Source of the DNA: Methanofollis tationis
GTDB lineage: Archaea > Halobacteriota > Methanomicrobia > Methanomicrobiales > Methanofollaceae
Direction of reading: 5' to 3'
DNA: 64,000 nucleotides
NCBI RefSeq assembly: GCF_013377755.1
Contig: NZ_JABXWR010000001.1
Coordinates: 1,437,104-1,501,103, forward strand
Shown here: piece after piece, positions 16,573-25,484 of the stretch
Layout of the letters: every line of letters begins with the position of its first letter
Numbering within the stretch: the first letter of the stretch is position 1
Notes under the pieces: generated by a model
What the model was told of the DNA's origin: nothing
Seen by the model: only the letters and a program-made list of their open reading frames with translations
Databases searched by the model: none
Position numbers and translations under genes: made by a program

Positions 16573-17688
16573 TCACGGGATGATCTCGCAGCCGTTGTAG
16601 TGCTCGAAGGAGAAGTCCTCGGTCGAGATCACGCCATCGTCGATGAGGCGGCGCACGGCAGGGACTGCCCCGACGAGGGCGTCGCGGAGGTTCCTGACCG
16701 TCCCGCAGACGACGCTTCGCCCTTCGACGGGCCAGGGGCGGAGGATGTTGGAGTACAGGCATCGCCCCCCGCAGAACCCGGCGATATCGCAGGTGGTGCA
16801 GGGCTCTCCCACCGGGGCGACCCTGAGATCGGCCGGGGCGGTCGTCGAGATATGCCCGAGGTACCAATCCGTCATTCCGGCCATACATGGGCAGGGGACG
16901 ATCGTGCCGTCGGTCATCACCGTGTAGTTCATATATCCGCAGCCGCAGCGCAGGCGGCTCTCCTGCCCTGAAAGGAGGTCGGCCATGCATCCGAGGAAGG
17001 GGTACCACCGCGGCACCCTCCCGGCCTCCATCTCGCCGACCCATCGCCTGACCAGGCGGCGGATGCCGGGGTTGTAGGACTCCTCCGCCCAGCGGGCGAA
17101 GTCCCGGCGGGCCCAGTCGCCCCAGAAGTTGGCGTCGATCTGCCAGTGGATCGCCGAGAAGGGGTTCTCCTCGATCCTATCGAGGTGGAGGACCGCCTCC
17201 TCGATATCGGTCTCCTCGTCGGCGGTCATCCGGGCGATGAGTTCGCCCGCGTAGCCGCCGGCGCGGAGCGCCCGCACGTTCTTCATCACCGTCGCATAGA
17301 CGCCGGCGCCGCGGTGTACGTCGGTGAGGGCTTGCGGGCCGTCGATTGAGACGAGTACCGTCGAGAAGCGGTTGACGATTTCGCGCTCAAGCCGGTGGAG
17401 GAGGAGGCCGTTGGTCTGGATCATGAACTGGCAGGGCGGGGCGTGCTCCATGATCTCTCTGATCAGGTCTGATCTCAGGAGGGGCTCGCCGCCGTAGAAG
17501 GTGAGGACTGGAGAGGTGTCCTGTCCCAGGAAACGGTAGAGGCAGGCGAGATCGAAGTCGAGGTCGGGCGGGATGTTCTCGTCCACCGCCGCCTCCCTCT
17601 CCGGGGGGTCGCTCTCCTCGAAGTCCTTTGCCCGGCAGTACGAGCAGCAGAGGTTGCAGGCGTCGGTGAGGATGAGGTGGTAGTACAT
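16573..17688 (-). CDS. Radical SAM/SPASM peptide-modifying enzyme (AF1577-like)
   Basis: 371 residues from ATG 17688. The N-terminal MYYHLILTDACNLCCSYC carries the CX3CX2C cluster that cleaves S-adenosylmethionine. The C-terminal SPASM region has many cysteines (CGCGYMNY, PCPCMAG, CTTCDIAGFCGGRC) for two auxiliary Fe-S clusters. The family is thought to modify small peptides, but no precursor is known to me. I chose the start where family proteins begin; AGGAGG abuts it directly, so the real message may be leaderless or start further up. An open frame extends to 17868 but looks non-coding. A rubredoxin is encoded divergently 455 bases away. Confidence 0.88.
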   Translation of the reverse strand: MYYHLILTDACNLCCSYCRAKDFEESDPPEREAAVDENIPPDLDFDLACLYRFLGQDTSPVLTFYGGEPLLRSDLIREIMEHAPPCQFMIQTNGLLLHRLEREIVNRFSTVLVSIDGPQALTDVHRGAGVYATVMKNVRALRAGGYAGELIARMTADEETDIEEAVLHLDRIEENPFSAIHWQIDANFWGDWARRDFARWAEESYNPGIRRLVRRWVGEMEAGRVPRWYPFLGCMADLLSGQESRLRCGCGYMNYTVMTDGTIVPCPCMAGMTDWYLGHISTTAPADLRVAPVGEPCTTCDIAGFCGGRCLYSNILRPWPVEGRSVVCGTVRNLRDALVGAVPAVRRLIDDGVISTEDFSFEHYNGCEIIP

Positions 17689-18142
17689 CCTCCTACAGGT
17701 TTGGGCGGGCGGCCGATAAATCCTCGCGGCAGATTGGATGAGAGGGTCTCCTCTCTCCGGGCTGTGCGACGCATTGCCGGCGATCCCCACGGAATAGGGG
17801 TTTTTAACGATCAGGTGTTTCATCGGGGCGCGACGATCTTCATACGCGATCGGGTCGAGGTATTCCACGTAGTTTGAGTGGCCGTCGGTGTCGACGAGGT
17901 TCGGGTCGGTGGTGTGCCATCTGCCGAAGCCGTCGCGCTTAGTCGTGCTCCTCGTCGTCGTTGGTCAGGGTTGCGAAGGGGGTGTTCGTCTGGCCGCTGG
18001 AGACCTGCACCGTCAGGGAAACAGGGCGGCACCCTGATCAACAACACCCAGATCTGCGGGGGGTGCGAAAGCATGCACGTCTGGCACCGTTCTCTGCACG
18101 GATTTCAAAACCCATAAATACCATTGTGCCCTCCTTCGCACC
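17689..18142. other. 450-bp stretch, decayed coding sequence
   Basis: On the reverse strand, pieces such as GFGRWHTTDPNLVDTDGHSNY and VQVSSGQTNTPFATLTNDD read like parts of an exported protein, but stops and frame changes separate them. No start and no family assigned. Probably a gene remnant. Confidence 0.4.
18113..18121 (+). promoter_or_regulatory. TATA box of the rubredoxin operon
   Basis: CATAAATAC centred 26 bases before ATG 18143, so the message is expected to be leaderless. Confidence 0.55.
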
Positions 18143-18304
18143 ATGGACATGTACAAGTGCACAAAGTGCGGCTATATCTATAATCCTGTCTCCGGCGACG
18201 CCTCCCAGAACATCCCGCCAAAAACGCCCTTTGAAAAACTCCCCGAGACCTGGCTCTGCCCGAGATGCGGTGCCACAAAGAAGGTCTTCGTTGTCGTATC
18301 CTAG
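18143..18304 (+). CDS. Rubredoxin
   Basis: 53-residue electron carrier. It has the two CxxCG knuckles ([10 protein letters not shown] near the start, [10 protein letters not shown] near the end) that hold a single iron, and the standard [13 protein letters not shown] segment between them. Normal length. A TATA box 26 bases upstream indicates a leaderless transcript starting here. The next gene begins one base after the stop codon, so the two form an operon. It could supply electrons to oxidative-stress enzymes or to the nearby Fe-S flavoprotein; neither partner is shown by sequence. Confidence 0.93.
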   Translation: MDMYKCTKCGYIYNPVSGDASQNIPPKTPFEKLPETWLCPRCGATKKVFVVVS

Positions 18305-18305
18305 A

Positions 18306-19061
18306 ATGGAACCTGAAGAGGGGCCGGTCGCCTTCATCGACATGGAGTTTGGCCATGTCTACGGGACGCACCGAAAAATCGTCATGCCCATCGAGGTCGG
18401 CGTGGTCACCTACGATCCCGTAGCCGACTGCGCTGCGTTTGTGGGACGAACCTTCGCCCATGACCTCGAGGTCGAGATCTGGCGGAGCAGCACCGACAAC
18501 CTCGGCCGCCGGACCGGCGTTATGACCACGGTGGCAAACCCGGGACAGGGAACCGGCGGCCTCCCGTACGACCCGCGCTTCAGGCTCAATCGGGCCGGTT
18601 GGCGGGAGGCGCGGGCGGCTGCGGCCTCCTCCTTCGCCGATCTCGCCCTCTTCATGGACGCCCTCTGTGCCAGGCACGATCCGGCTGCGTTCACCTTCTT
18701 TGCCCGGAGCATGGAGTGCCGGGCCCTCGACCGGGCCGGGTTCGACCTCGGGCCGTACGCCTGCACCGACCTCCAGCGCGAGGTCGGGGCGGCGCTCGGG
18801 ATGAAAAATTTCCTCTCGCTCGATCGCGCCGGATGCATCATCGGGTTTGGAAAGGGCGCCGGCGCCATCAGGTCGAAGCATTACCGCTACCCGGTTCCCG
18901 ATCGATACTCTCCGTTCCTGAGTCCGCACCGGGCGGTCGGCGACGCCGCCCGGATCTTTCTCCTCGCCCGGGAGTTCTATGCCAGCCGGGAGTCGTTCCT
19001 GGAGGAGGCCGAGGCCTACTTCTCGGTCTGCGACGGGACCAGCGCCTGCCCCAGGGCATAG
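18306..19061 (+). CDS. DEDD-type 3'-5' exonuclease-like protein
   Basis: 251 residues with an RNase H fold signature: FIDMEFG (D12, E14) near the N-terminus and HRAVGD (H208, D213) near the C-terminus, matching the D-x-E and H-x4-D corners of DEDDh exonucleases. A middle aspartate (for example SFADLALFMD or DRAGFDLG) may complete the site. No DNA polymerase or helicase domain is attached. It follows rubredoxin by one base. Its last 46 bases overlap the 3' end of the convergent flavoprotein gene. Substrate unknown. Confidence 0.72.
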   Translation: MEPEEGPVAFIDMEFGHVYGTHRKIVMPIEVGVVTYDPVADCAAFVGRTFAHDLEVEIWRSSTDNLGRRTGVMTTVANPGQGTGGLPYDPRFRLNRAGWREARAAAASSFADLALFMDALCARHDPAAFTFFARSMECRALDRAGFDLGPYACTDLQREVGAALGMKNFLSLDRAGCIIGFGKGAGAIRSKHYRYPVPDRYSPFLSPHRAVGDAARIFLLAREFYASRESFLEEAEAYFSVCDGTSACPRA

Positions 19062-19585
19062 GCCCGCGCCATCAGCGCCTCGTCCTTCGCGGCGTCGCCC
19101 GCGTCCAGCATCCCGGCGGCGATCAGCGGGGCCGCCACACGGAAGCCGAAGAACTCCAGGGTCACCGAGAAATGGGTGGCCATCGGCGCATAGACGTCAG
19201 GGTTTACGTCGCCCTGCGGCAGGACGAGGGCGGCCGTCTTTCCGGGCGAGAGGCGGGTGGTGAAATCGTCGTTGAGGAAAGCGTACCAGCGGTCGATGAA
19301 ACTCTTCGCCGTCCCGGTGATCATCCCGAAATAGACCGGCGACCCCAGGATGATCCCGTCCGACTCCCTGATCGCCGCGTAGAGTTCTTCCATGCCGTCG
19401 TTGAGCCGGCACGCCCCGGCACGTTTGCAGAACCCGCACCCCTGGCAGTCGCGGAAAGCGACGTCGTTGAGATAGATAAGCCTGGTCGCCGCCCCTGCCT
19501 CCTCCGCTCCCGCGAGGGCCTGCCTGACAAGCACATCGGTGTTCCCCCCTTTTCTCGGGCTTCCGACAAATCCGGTGATCTTCAT
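19016..19585 (-). CDS. Iron-sulfur flavoprotein (ISF) family
   Basis: 189 residues. N-terminal flavodoxin-like fold with FMN-binding GSPRKGGNT (8-16) and LGSPVYFGMITGTAKSFIDR. The compact motif C47-x2-C50-x2-C53-x5-C59 is the [4Fe-4S] signature of methanogen ISF proteins, which pass electrons from ferredoxin to acceptors, often under oxygen stress. ATG 19585 is preceded by GGGTGAGGATCGAG; an ATG eight codons earlier has no such site. It converges on the exonuclease-like gene. Confidence 0.87.
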   Translation of the reverse strand: MKITGFVGSPRKGGNTDVLVRQALAGAEEAGAATRLIYLNDVAFRDCQGCGFCKRAGACRLNDGMEELYAAIRESDGIILGSPVYFGMITGTAKSFIDRWYAFLNDDFTTRLSPGKTAALVLPQGDVNPDVYAPMATHFSVTLEFFGFRVAAPLIAAGMLDAGDAAKDEALMARAYALGQALVPSQTEK

Positions 19586-19660
19586 CTCGATCCTCACCCC
19601 CCATATCATCTCCTCCTATATCAATGGTCCCGGAAAAAAAGAGAGGGTGAAGTTGCCGCC

Positions 19661-20248
19661 TCAGGCGACGGTGAAGGAGAGGGAGAAGGTCTCGTCCTGG
19701 GCGGTGGCGTTCTCCCAGGGGCGTTTGTACACCGCGGAGAAGGTCTGGTCCCCGGTGCCGTCGGCCCTCAGGATCCAGGTCCGCGTCCCGCCGACACCGA
19801 CCATGCCCGCAGGGTGCTCATCCACGACATAGGTGTCGTTTAAGAGGGTGAGCCCGGCGGAGAGGGTGGCGTTCCACCCGTAACCGGTCGTCGGGTTCTC
19901 CGCAAGGGCGATCGCGACGATGTCGCCCTTCGTGACGTCGACCACTGTCCCGTTCGCCGTCTCGTTGTAGGCTCCCATTGCCGCACGGTAGACCGCCCAT
20001 TCGTCGGCCTCCATGCCGTTGCCGAAGATGCAGACACCGTACTCTCCTCCTGAGGCGTCTTTTCGGATCTCATAGCCGTATCCCATCTGCTCGCACCATA
20101 CGGCGGCAGGGTTCGCCATCCCGACGGACCCGTTCTCCGTCGGCGTCGGCGTTGTTGCGTCCGCCGGTTCCCCTCCGGTGCAGCCTGCGCCGAGGATGCA
20201 GGCGCAGAGCAGGAGTGCGGCGGCGGTTCCAAGCACCATTCGCTTCAT
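19661..20248 (-). CDS. Lipoprotein with DUF333 and chagasin-like inhibitor domains
   Basis: 195 residues. Signal peptide ending in a lipobox-like LGAGC (about residues 18-22), then a Thr/Pro linker. Next comes a DUF333 domain (NPAAVWCEQMGYGYEIR to CIFGNG, two cysteines), then an I42 chagasin domain with its three loops: NPTTGYGW, VGVGGTRTW and KRPWE. Chagasin proteins block papain-like cysteine proteases, so an outer-surface inhibitor is the likely role. The pairing of the two domains is found elsewhere but is not well studied. A TATA box at 20351-20360 gives a leader of about 80 bases. Single gene. Confidence 0.85.
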   Translation of the reverse strand: MKRMVLGTAAALLLCACILGAGCTGGEPADATTPTPTENGSVGMANPAAVWCEQMGYGYEIRKDASGGEYGVCIFGNGMEADEWAVYRAAMGAYNETANGTVVDVTKGDIVAIALAENPTTGYGWNATLSAGLTLLNDTYVVDEHPAGMVGVGGTRTWILRADGTGDQTFSAVYKRPWENATAQDETFSLSFTVA

Positions 20249-20350
20249 GCAACAACCTCTTCCCTGAGAGGGATAAAGGATTCCATGACTGCGAGGAATT
20301 TCGCAGCGATACCGGGGAGATGAGGGGTGAATACGGCCCCAATACGGTGC

Positions 20351-20360
20351 CATATATATT
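20351..20360 (-). promoter_or_regulatory. TATA box of the lipoprotein gene
   Basis: AATATATATG on the reverse strand, about 105 bases before ATG 20248. Confidence 0.45.
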
Positions 20361-20455
20361 ACTCCGAGTTATTACCTGAAATTTTCGGGAATCCGGATTT
20401 AAAAATAAACTGATGGATAATTCATTGAATTTTAATGTCGGAATATATCGAAAAT

Positions 20456-20466
20456 CATATATATTA
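20456..20466 (+). promoter_or_regulatory. TATA box of the response regulator
   Basis: CATATATATTA centred 26 bases before ATG 20486, predicting a leaderless message and deciding the start. Confidence 0.6.
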
Positions 20467-20485
20467 CGGTTGTACACTACCTCTC

Positions 20486-20935
20486 ATGAGCCCCCACACC
20501 GGAGAGGCCATCAGGGTCCTCACCGTGGACGACGATCCAGCGTTGCTTGACACGATCAGTCTTTATCTTGAGAACATCGGAGGATTTGAGGTTTCCAGTA
20601 CAGGGTCGCCGGGAGACGCCCTGAACAGGCTGGAGGCCGAGTACTTCGATATCTGCATCTCAGACTACGATATGCCGGAGATGAACGGCGTCCAGCTCCT
20701 CGGGCGGATCAGGAGGGAGGGGAACCCCGTCCCGTATATCCTGATCACCGGAAGCTTCTCAGATGGTCTTGAGCGGCGCGCCCGCGGCGCCGGGGCGTCG
20801 GACGTCCTCCAGAAAAGCGGCGTCAGCATGAAATTCTACACCGACCTCATCGCCGCCGTCAGGGGGGCGGTCGAGAGATTCCGGGGCGGTGGGGTCTCCG
20901 GAATGGCCGAGTGCTGTTCTGGTGTGAGGGTCTGA
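20486..20935 (+). CDS. Stand-alone response regulator receiver protein
   Basis: 149 residues forming one REC domain: acidic pair D15-D16 (LTVDDDP), phospho-acceptor D60 in CISDYDMPEMNG, the switch threonine in YILITGSF, and lysine in LQKSGVS. No output domain, so it acts through protein contacts, as many methanogen receivers do. The TATA spacing supports ATG 20486 over ATG 20435. No histidine kinase in the window; the partner is encoded elsewhere. A T-run at 20970 ends the transcript. Confidence 0.92.
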   Translation: MSPHTGEAIRVLTVDDDPALLDTISLYLENIGGFEVSSTGSPGDALNRLEAEYFDICISDYDMPEMNGVQLLGRIRREGNPVPYILITGSFSDGLERRARGAGASDVLQKSGVSMKFYTDLIAAVRGAVERFRGGGVSGMAECCSGVRV

Positions 20936-20969
20936 ACCCGGCCGGGGCTCAGGGAAACGACTCTCCACT

Positions 20970-20976
20970 CTTTTTT
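20970..20976 (+). terminator. Oligo-T terminator
   Basis: Seven Ts 35 bases after the response-regulator stop; they overlap the end of the convergent MFS gene. Confidence 0.4.
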
Positions 20977-22156
20977 ATGCGGCACTTCTGCCCGTTCCGA
21001 TAAAGACTGCGGCGATACCGGCGGCAAGAACGGCCGGCAGGAGAAAACCCGCGGCGTAGCCTGCGATGGCGATGACTGCCCCGGCGACGAGCGGCCCTGA
21101 TGCGTGCCCGATGTCCATGATCGCGCTGAGGGCGCCGACCGAGGCGCCGAGGCGCTCGCGGTCAGAGAGGTCGGCGATGTAGGCCCCGGTCGATACCGTG
21201 ACCAGGGAGAGGGCAAGCCCGAAACAGATGCCGACCGCCATCACCACCGGGACGGCGACGGTGAAGGCGAGAGCAGCGATGCAGCCCCCTTCTGCAAGAA
21301 GCCCGGCGACGATCTGGATCCGCCTGCCCTTCTGATCCGGGAGGGCGCCGAAAAACGGTTTGGAGACGGCGACGGCGACAACCTGGAGGGCAAAGAGGAG
21401 ACCTATCAGGTACTCCTGGACACCGGCGGCGATGAGATACAGCGGGAGCCAGATCTCGAAGATCCCGAAGGTGAAGTACGCTGCCATCTCCACGAGGGCT
21501 GTGGAGAGGAGGGGCGGGCTCTGCAAAAATCCTCGCAGGCTTGCTGTGAAGGAGACCGTCTGCCCCTTTGCCCCGGCCGGACCCCCCGGTGCGTCTTTCA
21601 GGGTGAGCACCAGGAAGAGCACCGGGATCGCTGCGAGGAATGCGGCGCCATAGACCAGATGATAGGCGGTGAATCCGGCCGCCGCAGCCGAGGCCGAGAG
21701 GATGATCCCGCCGACGAGCGGCGCCGCCGTCCGCCCCACAAGGGTTGCCGACGAGTAGATTCCGCTCATCTCCCCCTTTGCCTCAGGGTAGGCGGTGTAG
21801 ATCGTGATCAATGCCACCGGCCCCAGGATCGCCGTCGCCAGGCCGTGGAAAAATCTGACCGGGATGAGCCAGAGGGGATCGGCGACGAAGAGGTAGAGGA
21901 GCGGGGCGGTGAGAAAGACGAGGGCCGATGCGGTGAGTAACCGTTTTGCGCCGATGCGGTCGGCGAGCACGCCCACCGGAAAGGATAAGAGGATCCCTGC
22001 GGCCGGTGAGACTGCCGCGATCAGCCCGATCGTCACCTCGCCGGCGCCGAGGGCCTGGGAGAAGAGGGGCAGGACCGGGTTTTTCGAGATCGTGGTGGAG
22101 AAGATCGCAAAGAACCCGATTACTGAGAGTGCGGTGATCAGGCTGGAGCGGCGCAT
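20975..22156 (-). CDS. Major facilitator superfamily transporter
   Basis: 393 residues, about twelve hydrophobic helices. The MFS motif A appears as GVLADRIGAKRLL between helices 2 and 3, with a related FGALPDQKGRR in the second half. ATG 22156 (MRRSSLITAL) puts the first helix directly after a short basic start; an upstream ATG would add 56 residues with no membrane character. Probably a drug or metabolite exporter of the DHA1 kind; substrate unknown. Stands alone, convergent with the response regulator. Confidence 0.88.
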   Translation of the reverse strand: MRRSSLITALSVIGFFAIFSTTISKNPVLPLFSQALGAGEVTIGLIAAVSPAAGILLSFPVGVLADRIGAKRLLTASALVFLTAPLLYLFVADPLWLIPVRFFHGLATAILGPVALITIYTAYPEAKGEMSGIYSSATLVGRTAAPLVGGIILSASAAAAGFTAYHLVYGAAFLAAIPVLFLVLTLKDAPGGPAGAKGQTVSFTASLRGFLQSPPLLSTALVEMAAYFTFGIFEIWLPLYLIAAGVQEYLIGLLFALQVVAVAVSKPFFGALPDQKGRRIQIVAGLLAEGGCIAALAFTVAVPVVMAVGICFGLALSLVTVSTGAYIADLSDRERLGASVGALSAIMDIGHASGPLVAGAVIAIAGYAAGFLLPAVLAAGIAAVFIGTGRSAA

Positions 22157-22360
22157 GGAGATCAGAGTCTCTGCCGCTGGCGGTGGTATAGATTGCGATC
22201 TGGCGGCGTCACCCTTTTTCTTCCAGGAACTGTCGCAGGAGGTCTCTCTGCCGCGCCGTCCTGGCACGGGGGATCGAGACGGTGACCCTGACCAGCAGGT
22301 CGCCCCGTCCTTACCGGCCGCCATTCCGTCTGTTGGGGGAAATAACGGTTGTTGTCGCCC

Positions 22361-23023
22361 TCACTCGCGGGGCGCGAGCAGGTAGCGCGGGCCGTCCTGC
22401 ACCGCCCGGCCCGCGGCGACCAGGTCGGCGAGGGCTTCGAGGATCTCCTCCTCGCCGGCGAGGAGGCCGTACCTCCCGGCCAGGATCGCCCTGATCTCCG
22501 CCATTTCGGCGGGTTCGTCGGCAAGCACCTTGCCGGTGAAGCCGAAGACGTCCTCGTGGCGGGCCCAGGGGAAGATCACCCAGTGCCACGACGGGGCGAA
22601 CTCGGCGTGGTAGTCAGGGGCGACCCCGCAGACCTGTTTGTGGACGAGCACCCCGGTCCTGATCTCGCCTGCCCCGCGGCCCTCCAGGTGGTCGAGCGCT
22701 GCCGTGAGGGTATCGCCGGTGTCGGTGACGTCGTCGACGACCAGGATGGCGAGACCGGTAATGTCGTCTGCAAGGGGGCGGCGGACCACGGCCCGCTCGT
22801 TTTTGTGCTCGGCCGTCCCCCAGTGCTCGACCCTGATGCCGGCCAGGTCCATGATCAGGAGTTCGTCGCAGACGATTCTTGCCGGGACATAGCCGCCGCG
22901 GCCGACGGCGACGACGAGGTCGGGGCGAAAGCCCGAGGCGCGGACCTTCGCCGCCAGGGTGCGGGAGAGAGAGACGGCCCGCTCCCAGGTGACGGCGTCG
23001 CAGGTGAAGGTTTCCGGGATCAT
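22361..23023 (-). CDS. Purine/pyrimidine phosphoribosyltransferase
   Basis: 220 residues. The PRPP loop is ILVVDDVTDTGDTL (about 91-104), with upstream VAVGRGGYVPARI binding diphosphate. The hood and C-terminal extension of about 70 residues beyond the catalytic core resemble archaeal Gpt-like enzymes in nucleobase salvage. The base specificity (hypoxanthine, xanthine or uracil) cannot be read from the sequence. Single gene; ATG 23023 is the first in the frame. Confidence 0.83.
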   Translation of the reverse strand: MIPETFTCDAVTWERAVSLSRTLAAKVRASGFRPDLVVAVGRGGYVPARIVCDELLIMDLAGIRVEHWGTAEHKNERAVVRRPLADDITGLAILVVDDVTDTGDTLTAALDHLEGRGAGEIRTGVLVHKQVCGVAPDYHAEFAPSWHWVIFPWARHEDVFGFTGKVLADEPAEMAEIRAILAGRYGLLAGEEEILEALADLVAAGRAVQDGPRYLLAPRE

Positions 23024-23186
23024 TGAGGAGGGATGGGAGAGACGGGATATAAAGGTGGGGGAGGGGACCGTGATCTTTTAAAATCCCGTTCCTGCCGGAT
23101 TTCACGCAGATTTTATCATAGCCCGATTATGAAGCCGATCTGGATCAATCAAATCTTTATTCCATTCAGAACCAACATTGCACACT

Positions 23187-23732
23187 ATGATCGACACCAT
23201 CGTCGCCAGGGTGAAAGGATTTTTCCTGGAACCCGTTGAAACATTCCGGCAGTCAAAAAATGATGAACCTCGTGCCGTATTCACGTATTTCGGCGCGCTC
23301 CTCCTCTTCTACGCCGTCATCTCCTCGCTGGTCCGCGCCGTCTTCGGGACCGGTGGAGCGGTCGGGATCGTCGCCGACCTGATCATGACGGTCATCGGCG
23401 GCTTTGTCGGCATGCTCGTCTTCGCTGCATGGGTGCACCTCTGGGTCTACGTCGTCGGCGGGCGCGAGGGGATCATGCAGACCGTGAACGCACTCTTCTA
23501 CGGGAGCACGCCCGGCCTCCTCCTCGGCTGGATCCCGTTCGTCGGCATCATCTTCTCGCTCTGGTCGCTGGTGCTGTACGTCCTCGGCATCCGCGACCTC
23601 CAGGGGATCAGCACCGCACGGGCGGTCATCGGCGTGGCGATCGCCGTCGTCATCCCGCTCGTCCTCATCGCCCTCCTCGCCGCCTATTTCATGGTCTCGG
23701 TCGTGAGCGTGACGACGCCGGTCCCGATGTAA
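23187..23732 (+). CDS. Yip1-family membrane protein
   Basis: 181 residues with five predicted helices after a cytosolic start (MIDTIVARVKGFFLEPVETF, then a short basic loop). The helix pattern and the opening FFLEPVETF match archaeal Yip1 proteins. A CTTTATTCC box about 27 bases upstream suggests a nearly leaderless message at ATG 23187. A TTG nine bases earlier is possible but less likely. Function in archaea is not known. Confidence 0.75.
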   Translation: MIDTIVARVKGFFLEPVETFRQSKNDEPRAVFTYFGALLLFYAVISSLVRAVFGTGGAVGIVADLIMTVIGGFVGMLVFAAWVHLWVYVVGGREGIMQTVNALFYGSTPGLLLGWIPFVGIIFSLWSLVLYVLGIRDLQGISTARAVIGVAIAVVIPLVLIALLAAYFMVSVVSVTTPVPM

Positions 23733-23759
23733 GACGAACGGGCCCATAACCAGAATACT

Positions 23760-23767
23760 CTTTTTTT
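23760..23767 (+). terminator. Oligo-T terminator between convergent genes
   Basis: CTTTTTTT 28 bases after the Yip1 stop. Confidence 0.45.
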
Positions 23768-23786
23768 GAACGGCGATCCGGCGCCT

Positions 23787-25484
23787 TCACGCCGTTTTCG
23801 CGATCCGGGTCAGTTCGCGCACCTCCACCGGGGCGGGGAGCGTTCTCATGTACGAGACCAGGGCGTCGACGTCGACCGGGCCGTAGACGATATCGGTGCC
23901 GTTTGTAAAGACGGTGTAGCTGTCGCCGCCGCCGGCCAGGAAGTCGACCATCGCCGCCGTGTAGTTCGCGGCCGGGTCGATGGGCGTGCCGTTCACCAGG
24001 ACGGCGGTGACCCGTTCGCCGGCTGGCTTTTCATCGTCGTAGGTGTACGAGAGCCCGGAGACCGCCAGGTTGTGGGGCGGCAGCGGCGCCTCCCACTGCC
24101 GCTCCAGGGCGTCTTCGACCTCCGCCCCGGTCAGCGTCATCGAGAGCACGCTCGAGGAGAAGGGCTGCACGGCGTAGAGATCGCCCCAGGTGACATTACC
24201 CTTCGCGATATCTGCCCTCAGGGACCCGGTGGTGACAAAGGCGATCTCGGTGCCCATCGCCGCCCGCTGGCCGTCAGCGACGAGGTTGCCGAGTGCGCAT
24301 TCGCCGGCGCCTGTCTGCTCCCGGGTGATGTCGGCCTGGGCCGTCGTGACGATCCGCTCGGTCATCGGCCCGACCGTCTCTTCGACGGCGGCGAGGAAGG
24401 CGGATGCTTCGGGATCGGGAGTGGTGCCGGGCGGGCGGTCCGCATATGCCCGGACGATCTCGGCCGATTTCTCGACGATATCGCCTGAGACGGGATCGAT
24501 GAAGAGATCGACGTCGGCGAACGCCCTGCTGTAACTGTACGCCTGCGTCACGAGCACCGGGTTTTTCCCGGCGTTCTCCAGGTAGGCGTTGGTGAACGCA
24601 TGGGTATGGGCCGAGAGGACGACATCGACGTCAGGGTCGAGGGCGGCGACGATCTCGGTGACCCTGCCGGTGACGGTGCCCCCGTCCCCTGTCGGGCCGT
24701 CGTAGGCCTCCTGCTCACCGCCCTCGTGGAGGAGGACGACGATGGCGTGCACGCCCGCCTGCTGGATCTCGGGGACGTAGCGGTTGATCGATGTAGCCTC
24801 GTCCTCGAAGACGACGCCCTCGAGGTTCGCCTGCTTCTGGATCGTGGGGGTCTCGACGGTGTCGGCGCCGATGAAGGCGATCCGCACGCCGCCGGCGTCC
24901 AGGATCACGCAGGGATCTACGAGGGGCGTGCCGTTCGCCTCCCAGAGGACGTTCGACGAGACGAAGGTCATGTTCGAGCCCGGATAGGGGTCGACCAGGT
25001 GGGTGATGTTCGTCGCACCGTTCCCGCCCTCGATCTTCCGCATCAACTCTTCCGTGCCCTTATCGAACTCGTGGTTGCCGAAGGTGGCGATCATGGTGTA
25101 CGGCCCGCCGGGCGAGTCCTCGGCGAGGGCGTTGAAGAAGAGCATCGTGGGCTCGTCCAGGAGGAGGCCGGACTCCGGGGGCGATGCGCCGACCACGTCG
25201 CCGGGGAGGGCGATGAGCGTCGCCGCCGCTCCGTCGTCGACGAGAGCGGCTTCGAGGTACGATGCGAGCACCGGGGCGCTGCCGGCCGCCTCGCAGTCGA
25301 GTTTCTGCCCTGCGGACACCTGCCCGTGGAAATCGTTGACCGCCAGGACCTGGACGTGCACCGGCGCGGGTTGTACCTGATAGGGGAGTGCGACGAGGAA
25401 GAGGAGGATGCAGACGAGGACGGCGGCGCCGATGACGGCCTGCTGCCGGGCGGGTCTGCCGCTGAGGGGGAAGATGGGGGGCAT
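23787..25484 (-). CDS. Secreted 5'-nucleotidase / 2',3'-cyclic phosphodiesterase (UshA-like)
   Basis: 565 residues. An N-terminal membrane anchor or signal (about 16-34) is followed by a calcineurin-like metallophosphatase domain with VNDFHGQ, GNHEFDKG and LSAHTHAFTN holding two metals, and then a 5_nucleotid_C domain (about 340-525; GDSYTVF substrate stretch). It should hydrolyse nucleotides outside the cell to recover nucleosides and phosphate. It lies nine bases after the toxin gene at 25485 but is probably independent. Confidence 0.92.
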   Translation of the reverse strand: MPPIFPLSGRPARQQAVIGAAVLVCILLFLVALPYQVQPAPVHVQVLAVNDFHGQVSAGQKLDCEAAGSAPVLASYLEAALVDDGAAATLIALPGDVVGASPPESGLLLDEPTMLFFNALAEDSPGGPYTMIATFGNHEFDKGTEELMRKIEGGNGATNITHLVDPYPGSNMTFVSSNVLWEANGTPLVDPCVILDAGGVRIAFIGADTVETPTIQKQANLEGVVFEDEATSINRYVPEIQQAGVHAIVVLLHEGGEQEAYDGPTGDGGTVTGRVTEIVAALDPDVDVVLSAHTHAFTNAYLENAGKNPVLVTQAYSYSRAFADVDLFIDPVSGDIVEKSAEIVRAYADRPPGTTPDPEASAFLAAVEETVGPMTERIVTTAQADITREQTGAGECALGNLVADGQRAAMGTEIAFVTTGSLRADIAKGNVTWGDLYAVQPFSSSVLSMTLTGAEVEDALERQWEAPLPPHNLAVSGLSYTYDDEKPAGERVTAVLVNGTPIDPAANYTAAMVDFLAGGGDSYTVFTNGTDIVYGPVDVDALVSYMRTLPAPVEVRELTRIAKTA

